From a virus, in IMG/VR virus record IMGVR_UViG_3300009788_000182, positions 1 through 40,272 of that record: a DNA stretch of 40,272 bases. One strand, written 5' to 3'. The notes below the pieces were generated by a model. The model was not told where the DNA came from. It did no database searches and saw only the letters and a list, made by a program, of their open reading frames with translations. Positions within the stretch are counted from its first letter, which is position 1; each line of letters starts with the position of its first letter. Of this stretch, positions 8,004 to 16,580 are shown piece after piece. Both the position numbers and the translations under genes were made by a program.

Positions 8004-8033
8004 CTTCAATTATAATAACAAAGGAGAATGCCT

Positions 8034-9176
8034 ATGTCGTTTATGGCAGATTACAAAAAGGGGCAAGCTAAAAAAGTCAACATCAACACTCAATTGTTGC
8101 CACCGAATTATTTTTTGCATTCCGGCAACTATGCTTTAAACAAGTTGATGTCTGGTAATTTTGCTAGAGGTCTTCCACAAGGCCGTCTTACGATGTTTTC
8201 TGGACACTCCAGTTCTGGTAAAAGCCTTGTAGCTGCTAGTTGTGTTGCAAGTGTCCTCAATGAAGGTGGATTTACATTCGTTGTGGATTCGGAAACATCT
8301 CTTGATGAAGCATTCATGAGAAATTGTGGGGTTGATGTTGATAACAAAAACTACAACTATATTGGTGTGGACGGAATCCCAGAAGCAACTTCTGAAGTGA
8401 ACAACATCCTTAAGATGTATCGACAAAGTGGGGAACAAACAAGAGGGTTAATCGTTGTTGACTCACTCAACATGTTGCTAACATCTACCGAAATAGATAA
8501 GTTGGATAAGACTGGTGCCATTTCTGGTGACCAAGGACAGCAAGCCAAGCAGATCAAAGCAACCTTGAAAACTTGGGTACACTCTGTTAATAGCCTACCA
8601 GTGACTATCATCTGCACACAACAACCGTATGTGCAACAAGATAAGACTTTAGCATATGAGGAACCGTGGGTAATAACAGAGTCATGGAAATTTGCTTTCA
8701 GCCAGATCATTATCTTTGAAAAGTTAGTTTTCAAAGAAAAGATTGGTGATAAGAAGGTACACAGGGGTTTCACTCTTAAGAGCAAATCCTATAAAAACAG
8801 GTTTGCTCGTGAGAAGCAAGTAGTTAAGGTTGAAATACCATATGATAATGGTGTTGATCCGTTTTCTGGTTTGATTGAGATTGCCGTAGAATACGGTGTT
8901 GTTTCGAAGAATGGTGGGTGGTTTACCCCGAAAACCTATGAAGGTAAAAAGTTCCAACAGAAGAAAGCGGAAGCCGATCTTGACTTCATGAATATGCTTC
9001 TTGAGGAAATCAAAAAAGTCGATACCGACGACAGGGAAGTTAATGCCAATCTTGATGATTACGTAACTGAGATAACTCCAGAACTAGAAGAAGATATTGG
9101 CGAATCCATGCGAAATAAACGCCAAAGAAACGCCAAGAAGAAAAAGGAAGCGGAAGAGACCGACGATAAATCATGA
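8034..9176 (+). CDS. uvsX: UvsX-like RecA-family recombinase
   Basis: About 380 residues. ATG 8034 is chosen over ATG 8028 because AAGGAG (8021-8026) is 7 nt upstream of 8034 but only 1 nt from 8028. It has Walker A GHSSSGKS (about 57-64), a FVVDSET segment (acidic catalytic region) and Walker B-like GLIVVDSLN (about 138-146), then CTQQPY, matching RecA/UvsX cores. The tail is Lys/Glu-rich. It catalyses homologous pairing and strand exchange on gp32-coated ssDNA, driving recombination-dependent replication. The genes for a UvsY candidate and UvsW follow in the same direction. Confidence 0.93.
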   Translation: MSFMADYKKGQAKKVNINTQLLPPNYFLHSGNYALNKLMSGNFARGLPQGRLTMFSGHSSSGKSLVAASCVASVLNEGGFTFVVDSETSLDEAFMRNCGVDVDNKNYNYIGVDGIPEATSEVNNILKMYRQSGEQTRGLIVVDSLNMLLTSTEIDKLDKTGAISGDQGQQAKQIKATLKTWVHSVNSLPVTIICTQQPYVQQDKTLAYEEPWVITESWKFAFSQIIIFEKLVFKEKIGDKKVHRGFTLKSKSYKNRFAREKQVVKVEIPYDNGVDPFSGLIEIAVEYGVVSKNGGWFTPKTYEGKKFQQKKAEADLDFMNMLLEEIKKVDTDDREVNANLDDYVTEITPELEEDIGESMRNKRQRNAKKKKEAEETDDKS

Positions 9177-9207
9177 AAATTAAACAATCTATCGAAGAGG
9201 AAATAAT

Positions 9208-9432
9208 ATGAGAGTAATCAAAGCAGGAAAGGACGTTTGTAAAAGGATATGGGAAGGGACGTGTAGTTGGTGCGAAGCAGTGATAGAGGATGAAGAGGGC
9301 TCAGATAGAAATATTAACAAAAATGACCCCCGTTTTCCACCCTTTATAAGAGTTAATTGTCCAAATTGTAGGACCGAAGTTGATTTAAGTTTAACTAAAC
9401 GAGTAGCGGCTGAGAAAGCCGAAGAGGATTAA
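9208..9432 (+). CDS. Small zinc-ribbon protein
   Basis: A 74-residue protein with two cysteine pairs, CSWC (about 19-22) and CPNC (about 50-53), the classic zinc-ribbon spacing. A good Shine-Dalgarno (GAAGAGGAAA) lies upstream of ATG 9208. The tail is acidic and alanine-rich. It may be a small nucleic-acid- or protein-binding adaptor; its placement right after uvsX suggests a role in recombination or replication, but no specific function can be read. Confidence 0.75.
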   Translation: MRVIKAGKDVCKRIWEGTCSWCEAVIEDEEGSDRNINKNDPRFPPFIRVNCPNCRTEVDLSLTKRVAAEKAEED

Positions 9433-9435
9433 TAC

Positions 9436-10014
9436 GTGGATAGTCCTATACTTTCTTTATTAAAAACTAAAGAAGCGTTTGAACTACATATCTTGGCGAA
9501 GTATCAGGATATACTAGATCGAACGTTTCAGGTTATCTATGAAATTAAAGCCTCAGTTTCGTGGGAAAATATTTACAGGTTCTCTCCAGAAAGCAATTTC
9601 ATTATGGTGGTTGGATTTGTTATATTAGAAAAGGGGATGTCTTTGGGTGATGCCGGTGAGATAAACGAAGAACTCAAACTATCTGTCAGTTTTACTATAC
9701 CTTGGACAACACTTGATGATGGCACAACACCTTATCAGATTGCAGACATATCCAGTTCCTTACGTGCTGTTAGTCAGGTTATGGGGCCAAAAGAGTTTGT
9801 CACAGGGCTGAAAGACAAGAGCACTACGATGGAGACTCTTCAAAAATACATTCCTGCTGATGTTACAGAAAAACAAGCAAAGGAAGAACCAGAGAACGGG
9901 GGGGAAAAACTAGAAAAACGCCCCCATTTTATTTCAACCTTTAATCTTGATGAATTAACTGATGAACAAAAAGAAGCGTTTAACCTTACTATGATGCGGG
10001 ATACAAGTAAATGA
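9436..10014 (+). CDS. Hypothetical protein in the uvsX-uvsW cluster
   Basis: A 192-residue protein starting at GTG 9436, preceded by GAGG inside the end of the previous gene. The first 130 residues are mixed alpha/beta; the last 60 are charged and probably disordered (KQAKEEPENGGEKLEKRPH). No motif is recognised. The stop overlaps the start of the next gene (ATGA), indicating translational coupling with the UvsY candidate. Confidence 0.75.
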   Translation: MDSPILSLLKTKEAFELHILAKYQDILDRTFQVIYEIKASVSWENIYRFSPESNFIMVVGFVILEKGMSLGDAGEINEELKLSVSFTIPWTTLDDGTTPYQIADISSSLRAVSQVMGPKEFVTGLKDKSTTMETLQKYIPADVTEKQAKEEPENGGEKLEKRPHFISTFNLDELTDEQKEAFNLTMMRDTSK

Positions 10015-10514
10015 AAGATATACAAAAAGTTAGAGAACAACTGCATCTTCTTAAACTACAGACATTTGAAGATTTAGAAGATGATATGTCAAATCTCGAT
10101 GATATATTGGAACGGTACCGGGTAATACATAAATCAACAAAAGTTTTGGTTGATATAGAAGGGCAAAACGTGCAGGATGTATTGGCTACCCACCCATCCG
10201 AATTTCATTTCTTCATAACCTGCGCTGGTAATATCCGGGCGTTTTTGGATTATCTAGATTTACTTATCAAAAACAAGCGTGGCCGGAAGTATAAGGATAT
10301 TAAAGGCAATACTCCCCGAGACTTGAATCATGCTGCAATAAATCAACTAATTGACGGGCATGATGACATCTTTGATTTGTTTTCTCGTTACTTGAAAGTT
10401 AAAGAGGTTCACGATAAATTCCTTGGTAGAGTAGAGTCTTATAAGCAGCGCGGTTACACACTAAACAACTTGATAAAGGCGTCAGAAACCGGATTTCTTG
10501 GCATTAACATATGA
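10011..10514 (+). CDS. Probable UvsY-like recombination mediator
   Basis: A 167-residue helical, charged protein coupled by 4-nt overlaps to genes on both sides, and lying directly before UvsW, as uvsY lies near uvsW in T4. The pattern of a central DLNHAAINQLIDGHDDIF segment followed by a C-terminal helix with ESYKQRGYTLNNLI resembles the T4 UvsY C-terminal layout 'SRGFAIKHIQDM'. UvsY loads UvsX onto gp32-covered ssDNA. The call rests on position, size and a weak motif, so it is tentative. Confidence 0.5.
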   Translation: MKDIQKVREQLHLLKLQTFEDLEDDMSNLDDILERYRVIHKSTKVLVDIEGQNVQDVLATHPSEFHFFITCAGNIRAFLDYLDLLIKNKRGRKYKDIKGNTPRDLNHAAINQLIDGHDDIFDLFSRYLKVKEVHDKFLGRVESYKQRGYTLNNLIKASETGFLGINI

Positions 10515-11995
10515 CAGTAGCCACGATTCATATTAAAGATGAAATCAACATAATTGTTAGAGGTTTGTCAATAGCAGATTATTCTGAACTATCAAACATC
10601 TTTGCAGTTTACGCTAAAGGATTTCGTCACCAAGCAAGATACAAATTAGGCCACTGGGATGGTAAGATTCGTTTCTGTGATAAGCAGGGCAAAACGTATG
10701 TCAGACTTCTCCCAGAGATTTTAAACTTCTTACGAATTCGCAAATACGGTATCAAATTGGTTGATGACCGGGCTAAGTATAACTTAACTGTTCAGCCCAT
10801 AGACAACCAGTATTTTCAATGTAGGGGCATTGATATTACGCTTGGTGATCATCAAGTTCGTGGTGTTAACGCCTTGTTGTCGGAAGCTGGGGGGATTTTT
10901 GAGGGCGGGACTGGTGCCGGAAAAACGTTAATGGCGGCTGTATTGGCCCTCTTATATGAGGAAGAAAGAAAACTAAGAACAATCATAATTGTACCAACTT
11001 CAGACTTAATTGATCAAACCTATGATGAACTAACTAGGGTTGGCGTTGATGTAGGTGTGTATGGTGGAACCAAAAAGGATATTGATCATAAGCATTTAGT
11101 GAGTACATGGCAATCCTTACAAAACAATAAGGGGCTGATTGGGCAATACCATATCGTAATAGTTGACGAATGCCATGGTGTATCCGGTCTAGTTCTGCAA
11201 GAGATATTAAACAAGCATGGTGCCTGTTGTCGTGTTCGTATGGGGCTCACTGGTACTTTACCCGAAGAAGACATTGACAAAATGGCAGTACGGGTAACAA
11301 TGGGTGATGTTGTTGAAGGGGTAGAAGCATCTGAACTCATTGCAGTTGGTTGGCTTGCTGAATTACATTTGTATTGCTATTCACTTATAGAGGATTTACG
11401 CTCTGAGTATCACAAGTTTTGTGATGAAAACCCGATAGATGCGGCTAAATTAACATACAGAAAATTTAAATCTGAATACTTTAAAGATTACATTGCAGAG
11501 AAGAAGTATATACAAAAGAAGCCAGAGAGATTGCAGATGCTGGCTAACCTTGTTGCTAAACCACCCGGAAACTCGCTGGTTTTGGTGCCTAATATAGCCT
11601 TTGGTAGGGCAATTACGAAACTTGTACCCAACGCAGTCTTTTTTTATGGGGCCGATTCGAAAGCAGTACGGAAGGAATTATATAAATCATTTGAAGAAGA
11701 GGATGATGTTATAGCTATAACGACGTATTCTCTGGGGTCAACTGGATTGAATATCAAGAGGATATTCAATCTGTTTTTGATAGATCCCGGTAAAAGTTAT
11801 GTACAGGTTATTCAGAGTATTGGTAGGGGATTAAGAAAGGCTTTCGATAAGGTGAGAGTAAACGTGTATGATATACATAGTGACTTGAAATTTTCTCGCA
11901 GACATGCTAGTATTAGAAAGAAGCACTATAAAAATAAAAAATACCCATATAAAGAAACGAAAGTTGATTATATGGAATTGATCGGAGAATTGTAA
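10511..11995 (+). CDS. uvsW: UvsW-like superfamily 2 helicase
   Basis: A 494-residue DExH helicase, close to T4 UvsW (about 500 aa). Motif I is GGTGAGKT (about 133-140), motif II VDECHG (about 218), motif III TGTLPEE, and motif VI QSIGRGLRK (about 434-442). The N-terminal 110 residues would be the DNA-binding subdomain (KLGHWDGKIRFCDK). UvsW unwinds branched structures and R-loops and shifts replication from origin- to recombination-dependent mode. ATG 10511 overlaps the preceding stop by 4 nt. Confidence 0.93.
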   Translation: MTVATIHIKDEINIIVRGLSIADYSELSNIFAVYAKGFRHQARYKLGHWDGKIRFCDKQGKTYVRLLPEILNFLRIRKYGIKLVDDRAKYNLTVQPIDNQYFQCRGIDITLGDHQVRGVNALLSEAGGIFEGGTGAGKTLMAAVLALLYEEERKLRTIIIVPTSDLIDQTYDELTRVGVDVGVYGGTKKDIDHKHLVSTWQSLQNNKGLIGQYHIVIVDECHGVSGLVLQEILNKHGACCRVRMGLTGTLPEEDIDKMAVRVTMGDVVEGVEASELIAVGWLAELHLYCYSLIEDLRSEYHKFCDENPIDAAKLTYRKFKSEYFKDYIAEKKYIQKKPERLQMLANLVAKPPGNSLVLVPNIAFGRAITKLVPNAVFFYGADSKAVRKELYKSFEEEDDVIAITTYSLGSTGLNIKRIFNLFLIDPGKSYVQVIQSIGRGLRKAFDKVRVNVYDIHSDLKFSRRHASIRKKHYKNKKYPYKETKVDYMELIGEL

Positions 11996-11997
11996 TA

Positions 11998-12495
11998 ATG
12001 GTTATCTCAGACGAAAATTCTTTCCCCATATTAATTGACAGCATTGATACACCTACATTAACAAACTATTTTTGGGTTCTTCAATTAGCGCTTCATGGTG
12101 AAATTGATTTTACCCTCCAAGAATTGGTAATGTTTGAAGAACAGGTAACTCCCACACTAGAGTTCCTCATTGATGGTTATATTGTGGAAGCACCCACAAA
12201 TTGGAATATTTTAGTATATTCTGAGGAAACAGCACAAGTTGATGTTGCCGAGATTTCAGACTTAACCAGATCAAGATTCACGGCTCTTGTTTACATGCAT
12301 GAGACTGGTAAAATAATTCCCGGTCCAGTACAAGTGGTCGATTACCACCAAGAGGCTCACATTAGAAGTCCAGCACTAAATAAACATACAATGTTGTGTC
12401 ATCATGTTGGGCCAGATGGTTGGGTTTGTCTTGCCCCAACAGACAATTATAACAAATATTTAAGGAATACATTAGTTGGTGACCTGATGGCCTAG
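11998..12495 (+). CDS. Conserved-looking hypothetical protein after uvsW
   Basis: A 165-residue protein with GGAG upstream of ATG 11998, 2 nt after the uvsW stop. It shows an N-terminal helical part (TNYFWVLQLALHGEIDFTLQ), a middle with IVEAPTNWNILVYSEE, and a C-terminal stretch NKHTMLCHHVGPDGWVCLAP followed by DNYNKYLRNTLVGDLM. I recall similar proteins beside uvsW in marine T4-like phages, but no function is known to me. The Cys/His residues are too sparse for a confident zinc site. Confidence 0.75.
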   Translation: MVISDENSFPILIDSIDTPTLTNYFWVLQLALHGEIDFTLQELVMFEEQVTPTLEFLIDGYIVEAPTNWNILVYSEETAQVDVAEISDLTRSRFTALVYMHETGKIIPGPVQVVDYHQEAHIRSPALNKHTMLCHHVGPDGWVCLAPTDNYNKYLRNTLVGDLMA

Positions 12496-12506
12496 TGAGG
12501 AACGAT

Positions 12507-12950
12507 ATGCCTAGAAAGAAGAAAGTAAAACAAGTTACAGTGCCTGAACTACAAGCATTTTTAAATGGAGCCATGGAATTCAACGCTGACAACTGGCTAC
12601 CAGATGGATCTCAGTGGAAAAGAATTGTTGAAATGATAATGAATCTCAAACCAGAAGAACCACAAGTTGTGGTACAAAATACTGGTGATAGATTATTACC
12701 AAAGAGCAACAGAGAGACAATTTTGGATGATAGTAATTTGGGTGATAGTAATTCAAATGCCGCAGTAACAGAGTTTAGGTCCAGCATGGAATCAAGTGCC
12801 CCAAAGACTGATATGCGAACGGATAATACCGAAGAGCTTCATTCTATAGTAGAGGGAAAGGATGAGAATGGTGTAATTAGCTCTGGGAAAAAATTTAAAA
12901 CTAAAAATCGTGATGATTCAGACGGTATGCAAGAGAGTGAATATAAATAA
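12507..12950 (+). CDS. Small protein with basic N-terminus and disordered acidic tail
   Basis: 147 residues from ATG 12507. GTGAGG at 12495-12500 serves as ribosome site; it is also an in-frame GTG, judged less likely as a start. It begins MPRKKKVKQVTVPEL and has one predicted helical module around DGSQWKRIVEMIMNL (about 35-50). The rest is polar, low-complexity sequence rich in Ser, Asn, Asp and Glu, probably disordered. Function unknown; the helix could be a docking motif for a replication protein. Confidence 0.7.
   Translation: MPRKKKVKQVTVPELQAFLNGAMEFNADNWLPDGSQWKRIVEMIMNLKPEEPQVVVQNTGDRLLPKSNRETILDDSNLGDSNSNAAVTEFRSSMESSAPKTDMRTDNTEELHSIVEGKDENGVISSGKKFKTKNRDDSDGMQESEYK
12942..12949 (+). 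promoter_or_regulatory. TATAAATA box at the gene junction before 12953
   Basis: An exact TATAAATA. It overlaps the last sense codons and stop of the preceding gene and ends 3 nt before the next ATG. Overlap with coding sequence and the short spacing make a promoter role doubtful; noted because the same arrangement recurs at 4712 and 30960. Confidence 0.2.
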
Positions 12951-12952
12951 GT

Positions 12953-13513
12953 ATGAATTTAGGAACATTCAACACTAAATTAAATGACCGTATCCTTTTC
13001 GGTGATGGGGATTCCGTTGTACCGATGGAATTCCTGTATGACCATATATTGAAAGGACAGCCAGCGTCAGAAGTGTTTGTTTCTAAACAAGATTTTGAAT
13101 CAAATGAGGTATCTACTTATAACGATAAGTTCCCAGAAGACAAGGTAACATTCAAGCATAAGGTAAATGACGTATCTCTCGAATGGAATATCCCAGAAGA
13201 ATACAAGACTCTTGATATCACGCAGTATGTTTTGGATAAACTTAAGGCTGAAGATAAAGAGAGAGTATTTACAGAAGACGAATTAAAATTACGATTCTAC
13301 CGCTCTAAGATGGAATTGAGACTCTGGGAAAAAAGAAATCTTAATGATATGTTGCGTACCTTAATTTTTATAGTAAATACCTTTGAAGAAGAAAATGTCG
13401 TATGGGGTACGGGTAGAGGAAGTTCTTGTGCATCATATATACTATATCTGGTCGGATTACACCAAGTGGACTGTGTGGAGCATGAAATAGATATTGGTGA
13501 ATTTTTCCGCTAA
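12953..13513 (+). CDS. DnaE-like polymerase palm, N-terminal half (GRGSS module)
   Basis: A 186-residue protein. Its last 80 residues follow the entry to the C-family polymerase palm: RSKMELRLWEKR and a hydrophobic helix, then VVWGTGRGSSCASYILYLVG (about 149-168; DnaE has G-x-GRGSaAGSLVAY), then HQVDCVEHEIDIGEFFR, matching the DnaE run 'ITDIDPL...LLFERF'. The protein stops exactly where bacterial DnaE would continue to its P-D-(I/F)-D-(I/V)-D catalytic aspartates, which here open a separate gene at 19779. No PHP domain is evident; the N-terminal 100 residues are unassigned. In DnaE the GRGS loop contacts the incoming nucleotide. Whether the two halves associate is unknown. Confidence 0.7.
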   Translation: MNLGTFNTKLNDRILFGDGDSVVPMEFLYDHILKGQPASEVFVSKQDFESNEVSTYNDKFPEDKVTFKHKVNDVSLEWNIPEEYKTLDITQYVLDKLKAEDKERVFTEDELKLRFYRSKMELRLWEKRNLNDMLRTLIFIVNTFEEENVVWGTGRGSSCASYILYLVGLHQVDCVEHEIDIGEFFR

Positions 13514-13542
13514 GATATTGAGAATAAGAACGAGGTCTTGAA

Positions 13543-13977
13543 ATGGTAAAAAGAAAAGCAAGAAGCATACGTGGGGAAGTTGTTGACTTTGACTTGCTTA
13601 AAGTCAAGCAGAGTATTGAAGGCCGCAGAAAGCCAGAAAGTGCAGAACTACGTGAAAAATATATTGATATACGTCGTCGTCGTAACCCACGCCGTAACGT
13701 ATCTGATTTGGTTAAAGAACAAAACAAAAACGCAGCAGATGCTAGAGATAAGATAGAACAGAGCAAACGTAATGCGTTGAAGGCTGCTAAAGAAGCCAAG
13801 AGTAAGGCCGATGTGGTGGAAGTGGCCGATGTGGTGGAAGTGGCCGATGTGGTGGAAGTGGCCGATGTGGTGGAAGTCCCGGCTGAAATGGGGAAATCCG
13901 TAGTTGAACCAGATTCAACGGCAACTGCGAAGCCAGTAAAAAAGATTGTAAAAAGAACTCCGAAAAGTAAAAAATAA
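13543..13977 (+). CDS. Basic protein with a tandem ADVVEV repeat
   Basis: A 144-residue protein, Lys/Arg-rich throughout: an IRRRRNPRRN cluster near residue 45 and a KKIVKRTPKSKK tail. A helical region (about 60-88) is followed by four exact ADVVEV repeats (89-112). Ribosome site GAGG precedes ATG 13543. It could be a nucleic-acid-binding or head-associated protein. The opening (KRKARSIRGEVVDFDLLKVKQ) looks conserved, and I recall relatives in marine T4-like phages, but no function is known to me. Confidence 0.75.
   Translation: MVKRKARSIRGEVVDFDLLKVKQSIEGRRKPESAELREKYIDIRRRRNPRRNVSDLVKEQNKNAADARDKIEQSKRNALKAAKEAKSKADVVEVADVVEVADVVEVADVVEVPAEMGKSVVEPDSTATAKPVKKIVKRTPKSKK
13807..13878 (+). 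repeat. 18-bp tandem repeat, 4 copies
   Basis: GCCGATGTGGTGGAAGTG is repeated four times in frame, differing only in the last base of the fourth copy, and encodes ADVVEV each time. Near-identity at DNA level indicates recent slippage or recombination expansion. Confidence 0.95.
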
Positions 13978-13986
13978 GGATTTATT

Positions 13987-14316
13987 ATGGAAGCAGTAGC
14001 ACTGTCTGAATTGGTCCCGATTCATAACCAGATTATTTTTGAATTTATTGAAAAAACCAGAGGTGGGCAGTTTGATTCGGTAACTTCTAGCGGTGTTATA
14101 ATTCGCCAAACATCTGATAAACAAGTTGATTATTGTAGATGGGGGAGAGTTTTAGCTGTCGGCCCCAAGGTTACTGAATTTGAAGAAACCCAGATTGTCC
14201 TTATAGAGAAATTGTGTTGGACCAGCGGGTTTAAAGTTACCGATAAACAATATTGGATCACAACTGATGAAAAAATTCTAGCTATTTGGGACGATCTTCA
14301 TAATCTACCATCATAA
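13987..14316 (+). CDS. GroES-like co-chaperonin (gp31 type)
   Basis: 109 residues, as expected for GroES or T4 gp31. Strand pattern and landmarks match the GroES fold: NQIIFEFIEKT near the start, a mobile-loop region with TSSGVIIRQ (about 34-42), WGRVLAVGP (about 52-60), and a C-terminal strand pair ending in DEKILAIWD. In T4, gp31 replaces GroES on host GroEL to fold the major capsid protein gp23. A good ribosome site (AAGGA) precedes ATG 13987. The call rests on fold pattern and length; the sequence is divergent. Confidence 0.75.
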   Translation: MEAVALSELVPIHNQIIFEFIEKTRGGQFDSVTSSGVIIRQTSDKQVDYCRWGRVLAVGPKVTEFEETQIVLIEKLCWTSGFKVTDKQYWITTDEKILAIWDDLHNLPS

Positions 14317-14335
14317 GTTCTTATATCTAGTGGGG

Positions 14336-14363
14336 TAGGTGCAAACCAACTTGGTTGTGCCTA
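14336..14363 (+). terminator. Strong hairpin after the co-chaperonin gene (possible terminator)
   Basis: TAGGTGC, a bulged A, AACCA, loop ACT, TGGTT, GTGCCTA: a 12-bp stem with two G-T pairs and one bulge. The following bases (ATTTCTG) are only partly T-rich, so termination may be weak; an mRNA-stability role is an alternative. It lies in the 66-nt gap before the membrane protein. Confidence 0.5.
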
Positions 14364-14382
14364 ATTTCTGATATATATCTAT

Positions 14383-15321
14383 ATGAGAGCTTATATTTTT
14401 CCCTCCATTGTTATGATCACTGCCCTGTCCCTTGCTTTTGGGGCAGCTTTGTTTACGGTACTTGGTTTTCGTGAATTATTTGAACCAACCTTGAAAATAA
14501 CATACATGGCAGCAACCATTGAAGTTGGTAAAATAGTTGGCGTATCTGTCATTTACCAACTCAGAGACATACTTAGTATGCTTTGGAAAGGTATAATATT
14601 CAGTATGATCATTGTAGCCATGGCAGTCACGTCGATGGGTGTGTATGGTTACCTCTCAAGTTCTTATCAGAAAGACTCATTATCCATCACACAGAACGAT
14701 GCCCGGTTAACACTCCTAGACAACCGTAAGACGGTTTTAACTGATAGGTTAGCCGGTATGGACCTACAAATAGCAAACGTCCCAGAAACCTATGTAACGA
14801 AGCGTATGGAGCTGATTGGAACGTTTAAGCCTGAACGCCAATCTATTTTAGAAGAATTGGATGATTTGGGACAGAAAAAACTTGACTTAACCTTGGAACG
14901 TATTGAAGGGGAAGCAGAGTTTGGTGCTATTTTACTACTCTCTAAGACCATAGAGGGCCTTGAATCTGGTAAAGCCATGCTGTATTTCATTCTGGCTGTC
15001 ATTTTTATCTTTGATCCAATGGCAATATCCTTGACATATGCTGCCAACGTGGGTTATTATAATGCCGTGAATAGAGCTAAAGAAGAAAGAGAAGTTCCAG
15101 AAAGGGACGATAATGGGGAACTTATATCCAAACTAGATTCTTTTATAGAAAATGCCGAAGTTGAAAATAAAGAATCAAAAGAAGCCATAGCGTCAATCGC
15201 CAGTTCAGTTGAGGATGTATCCACAGAATTAACTGATTTTAAGCAAAGAAAGCCTACTCCAGACAAAAGATCATCTGTTGTTGATGGTATGAGAAAACAA
15301 CCCAATAATCAAAATTCTTGA
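14383..15321 (+). CDS. Four-TM membrane protein with periplasmic or cytoplasmic coiled coil
   Basis: A 312-residue protein. Hydrophobic segments at about 3-28, 38-58, 68-92 (GIIFSMIIVAMAVTSMGVYG) and 196-222 (MLYFILAVIFIFDPMAISL) enclose a charged helical region (about 95-190) likely to be a coiled coil. The C-terminal 80 residues are polar and disordered. The motif AATIEVGKIVG followed by a TSMGVYGYLSSSYQ-type segment occurs, as I recall, in membrane proteins of many T4-like phages with unknown function. No Shine-Dalgarno is visible. It may remodel or sense the host envelope, but this is speculation. Confidence 0.8.
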   Translation: MRAYIFPSIVMITALSLAFGAALFTVLGFRELFEPTLKITYMAATIEVGKIVGVSVIYQLRDILSMLWKGIIFSMIIVAMAVTSMGVYGYLSSSYQKDSLSITQNDARLTLLDNRKTVLTDRLAGMDLQIANVPETYVTKRMELIGTFKPERQSILEELDDLGQKKLDLTLERIEGEAEFGAILLLSKTIEGLESGKAMLYFILAVIFIFDPMAISLTYAANVGYYNAVNRAKEEREVPERDDNGELISKLDSFIENAEVENKESKEAIASIASSVEDVSTELTDFKQRKPTPDKRSSVVDGMRKQPNNQNS

Positions 15322-15346
15322 TTTTTATTTCTTTTTCTAGTATACT
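15318..15346 (+). promoter_or_regulatory. Sigma70-like promoter before the clamp loader gene
   Basis: TTGATT (15318-15323), a 17-nt spacer, TATACT (15341-15346). It shares the TAGTATACT -10 context with the gp32 promoter. The predicted start near 15353 leaves a leader of about 18 nt containing AGGA for the gp44 start. Confidence 0.6.
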
Positions 15347-15370
15347 CTCCCTACTTAACAGGACAAAACT

Positions 15371-16303
15371 ATGCCAAACAGACTTTGGGTTGAAGTGTAT
15401 CGACCGGAAGAGATTGCCAATTATGTCTTTCAGAACGAATCCCACAAGGAAAGGTTCACTAAATTCATAACGGAACAATCCATTCCGCACCTTCTTTTAA
15501 AGGGACACCGTGGTACCGGTAAGACCACCTTGGCCTTTATTTTGAAGAACGAATTGGGTATTGCCGACGGTGATTTCAAAATATTGAATGCATCTGATGA
15601 TAATTCTGTTGACACCATCCGTAATAGTGTTAAAGGATTTGCGCAGACAATGCCGCTTGGTGATTTCAAGATAGTCTTTCTTGATGAAGCTGATTATTTG
15701 ACACCTAATGCACAGGCAGCATTACGCCGAATGATGGAAGAATACGCGGATACTGTTCGTTTCATCTTGACCTGTAACAAGCCGCACAAAATTATCCCAG
15801 AAATTAAGTCTCGTTGCCAAGAGTTTTTGTTTAACGAGTTCAATAAAAGTGATATGAAAGTACACGCCTACCATATTTTAAAAAAGGAAGGTATTAAGAA
15901 TATCAAAGCAGAGGTCATTGAAGCGCATGTTGATGAATGCTATCCCGACATGCGTAAGCTGTTAATGAACATGGAAGGCAACATTATTGATGGCGAGTTA
16001 GTGGAGTCAATGGATGTTGATGATACAGCCCGTCTTATGATAAATGTTGTTGAGCAGCTAACTAAAGGGAAATGGATGGAAGTACGAGAGAACATCATTC
16101 AAAATGTAGAGAGTGGTGAGTGGGATGATATTTACAGATTCTTGTATGATAACATAGATCAGGTTGAAGGGTTTGATGATATAATGAATTGGAAGAAAGC
16201 TATCATAATCATTGCTGACTATATACGATTCAATCAACAAGTCGCTGATCCTGAAATAAACTTCAGTTCTTGTATGATAAAACTATCAAACATTTTGGAG
16301 TAA
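15371..16303 (+). CDS. Sliding-clamp loader large subunit (gp44-like AAA+ ATPase)
   Basis: 310 residues (T4 gp44: 319). Opens with LWVEVYRPEEIANYV, the RFC/gp44 signature. Walker A is GHRGTGKTT (about 45-53), Walker B IVFLDEAD (about 101-108), sensor 1 LTCN and the SRC motif SRCQEF (about 147). The C-terminal collar domain is helical. Four copies with one gp62 form the loader that opens the gp45 clamp around primed DNA. The matching gp62 candidate lies 1.3 kb downstream. AGGA precedes ATG 15371. Confidence 0.93.
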   Translation: MPNRLWVEVYRPEEIANYVFQNESHKERFTKFITEQSIPHLLLKGHRGTGKTTLAFILKNELGIADGDFKILNASDDNSVDTIRNSVKGFAQTMPLGDFKIVFLDEADYLTPNAQAALRRMMEEYADTVRFILTCNKPHKIIPEIKSRCQEFLFNEFNKSDMKVHAYHILKKEGIKNIKAEVIEAHVDECYPDMRKLLMNMEGNIIDGELVESMDVDDTARLMINVVEQLTKGKWMEVRENIIQNVESGEWDDIYRFLYDNIDQVEGFDDIMNWKKAIIIIADYIRFNQQVADPEINFSSCMIKLSNILE

Positions 16304-16309
16304 ATTGCA

Positions 16310-16570
16310 ATGTCTCTCTATGCTGATATAACTAAAGATGGTCTAGTATTAAAAGTAGACGAGGAAGTGCTTGGAACCTATATCTCAGTGCAAGACTTCG
16401 TTGATAGGGTTTCCGATGATCTTCCTGATGATCCTGATACCCGCATGGTTTGCTCATCTTCACTGGATTGGCCAGAAGATTACACAGATGACCTTGACAT
16501 TATTGAATTAGCTGATATGATAAGGGGCAACAACGTATCAGGTCGTAACCCAGAATTTAAATCGTTTTAA
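16310..16570 (+). CDS. Small acidic protein, unknown
   Basis: An 86-residue, strongly acidic protein (DDLPDDPDTR, EDYTDDLDIIELADM). Start ATG 16310 lies 6 nt after the gp44 stop, with GGAG overlapping the end of gp44. Its charge is reminiscent of small DNA-mimic or inhibitor proteins, but no specific family is recognised. Confidence 0.7.
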   Translation: MSLYADITKDGLVLKVDEEVLGTYISVQDFVDRVSDDLPDDPDTRMVCSSSLDWPEDYTDDLDIIELADMIRGNNVSGRNPEFKSF

Positions 16571-16580
16571 GGAAAAATAT

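Noticed and set aside
8005-8020. TATAAT at 8011 as a uvsX promoter
   Set aside because: The -35 position falls inside the gp32 terminator and shows no match; uvsX promoter not identified.
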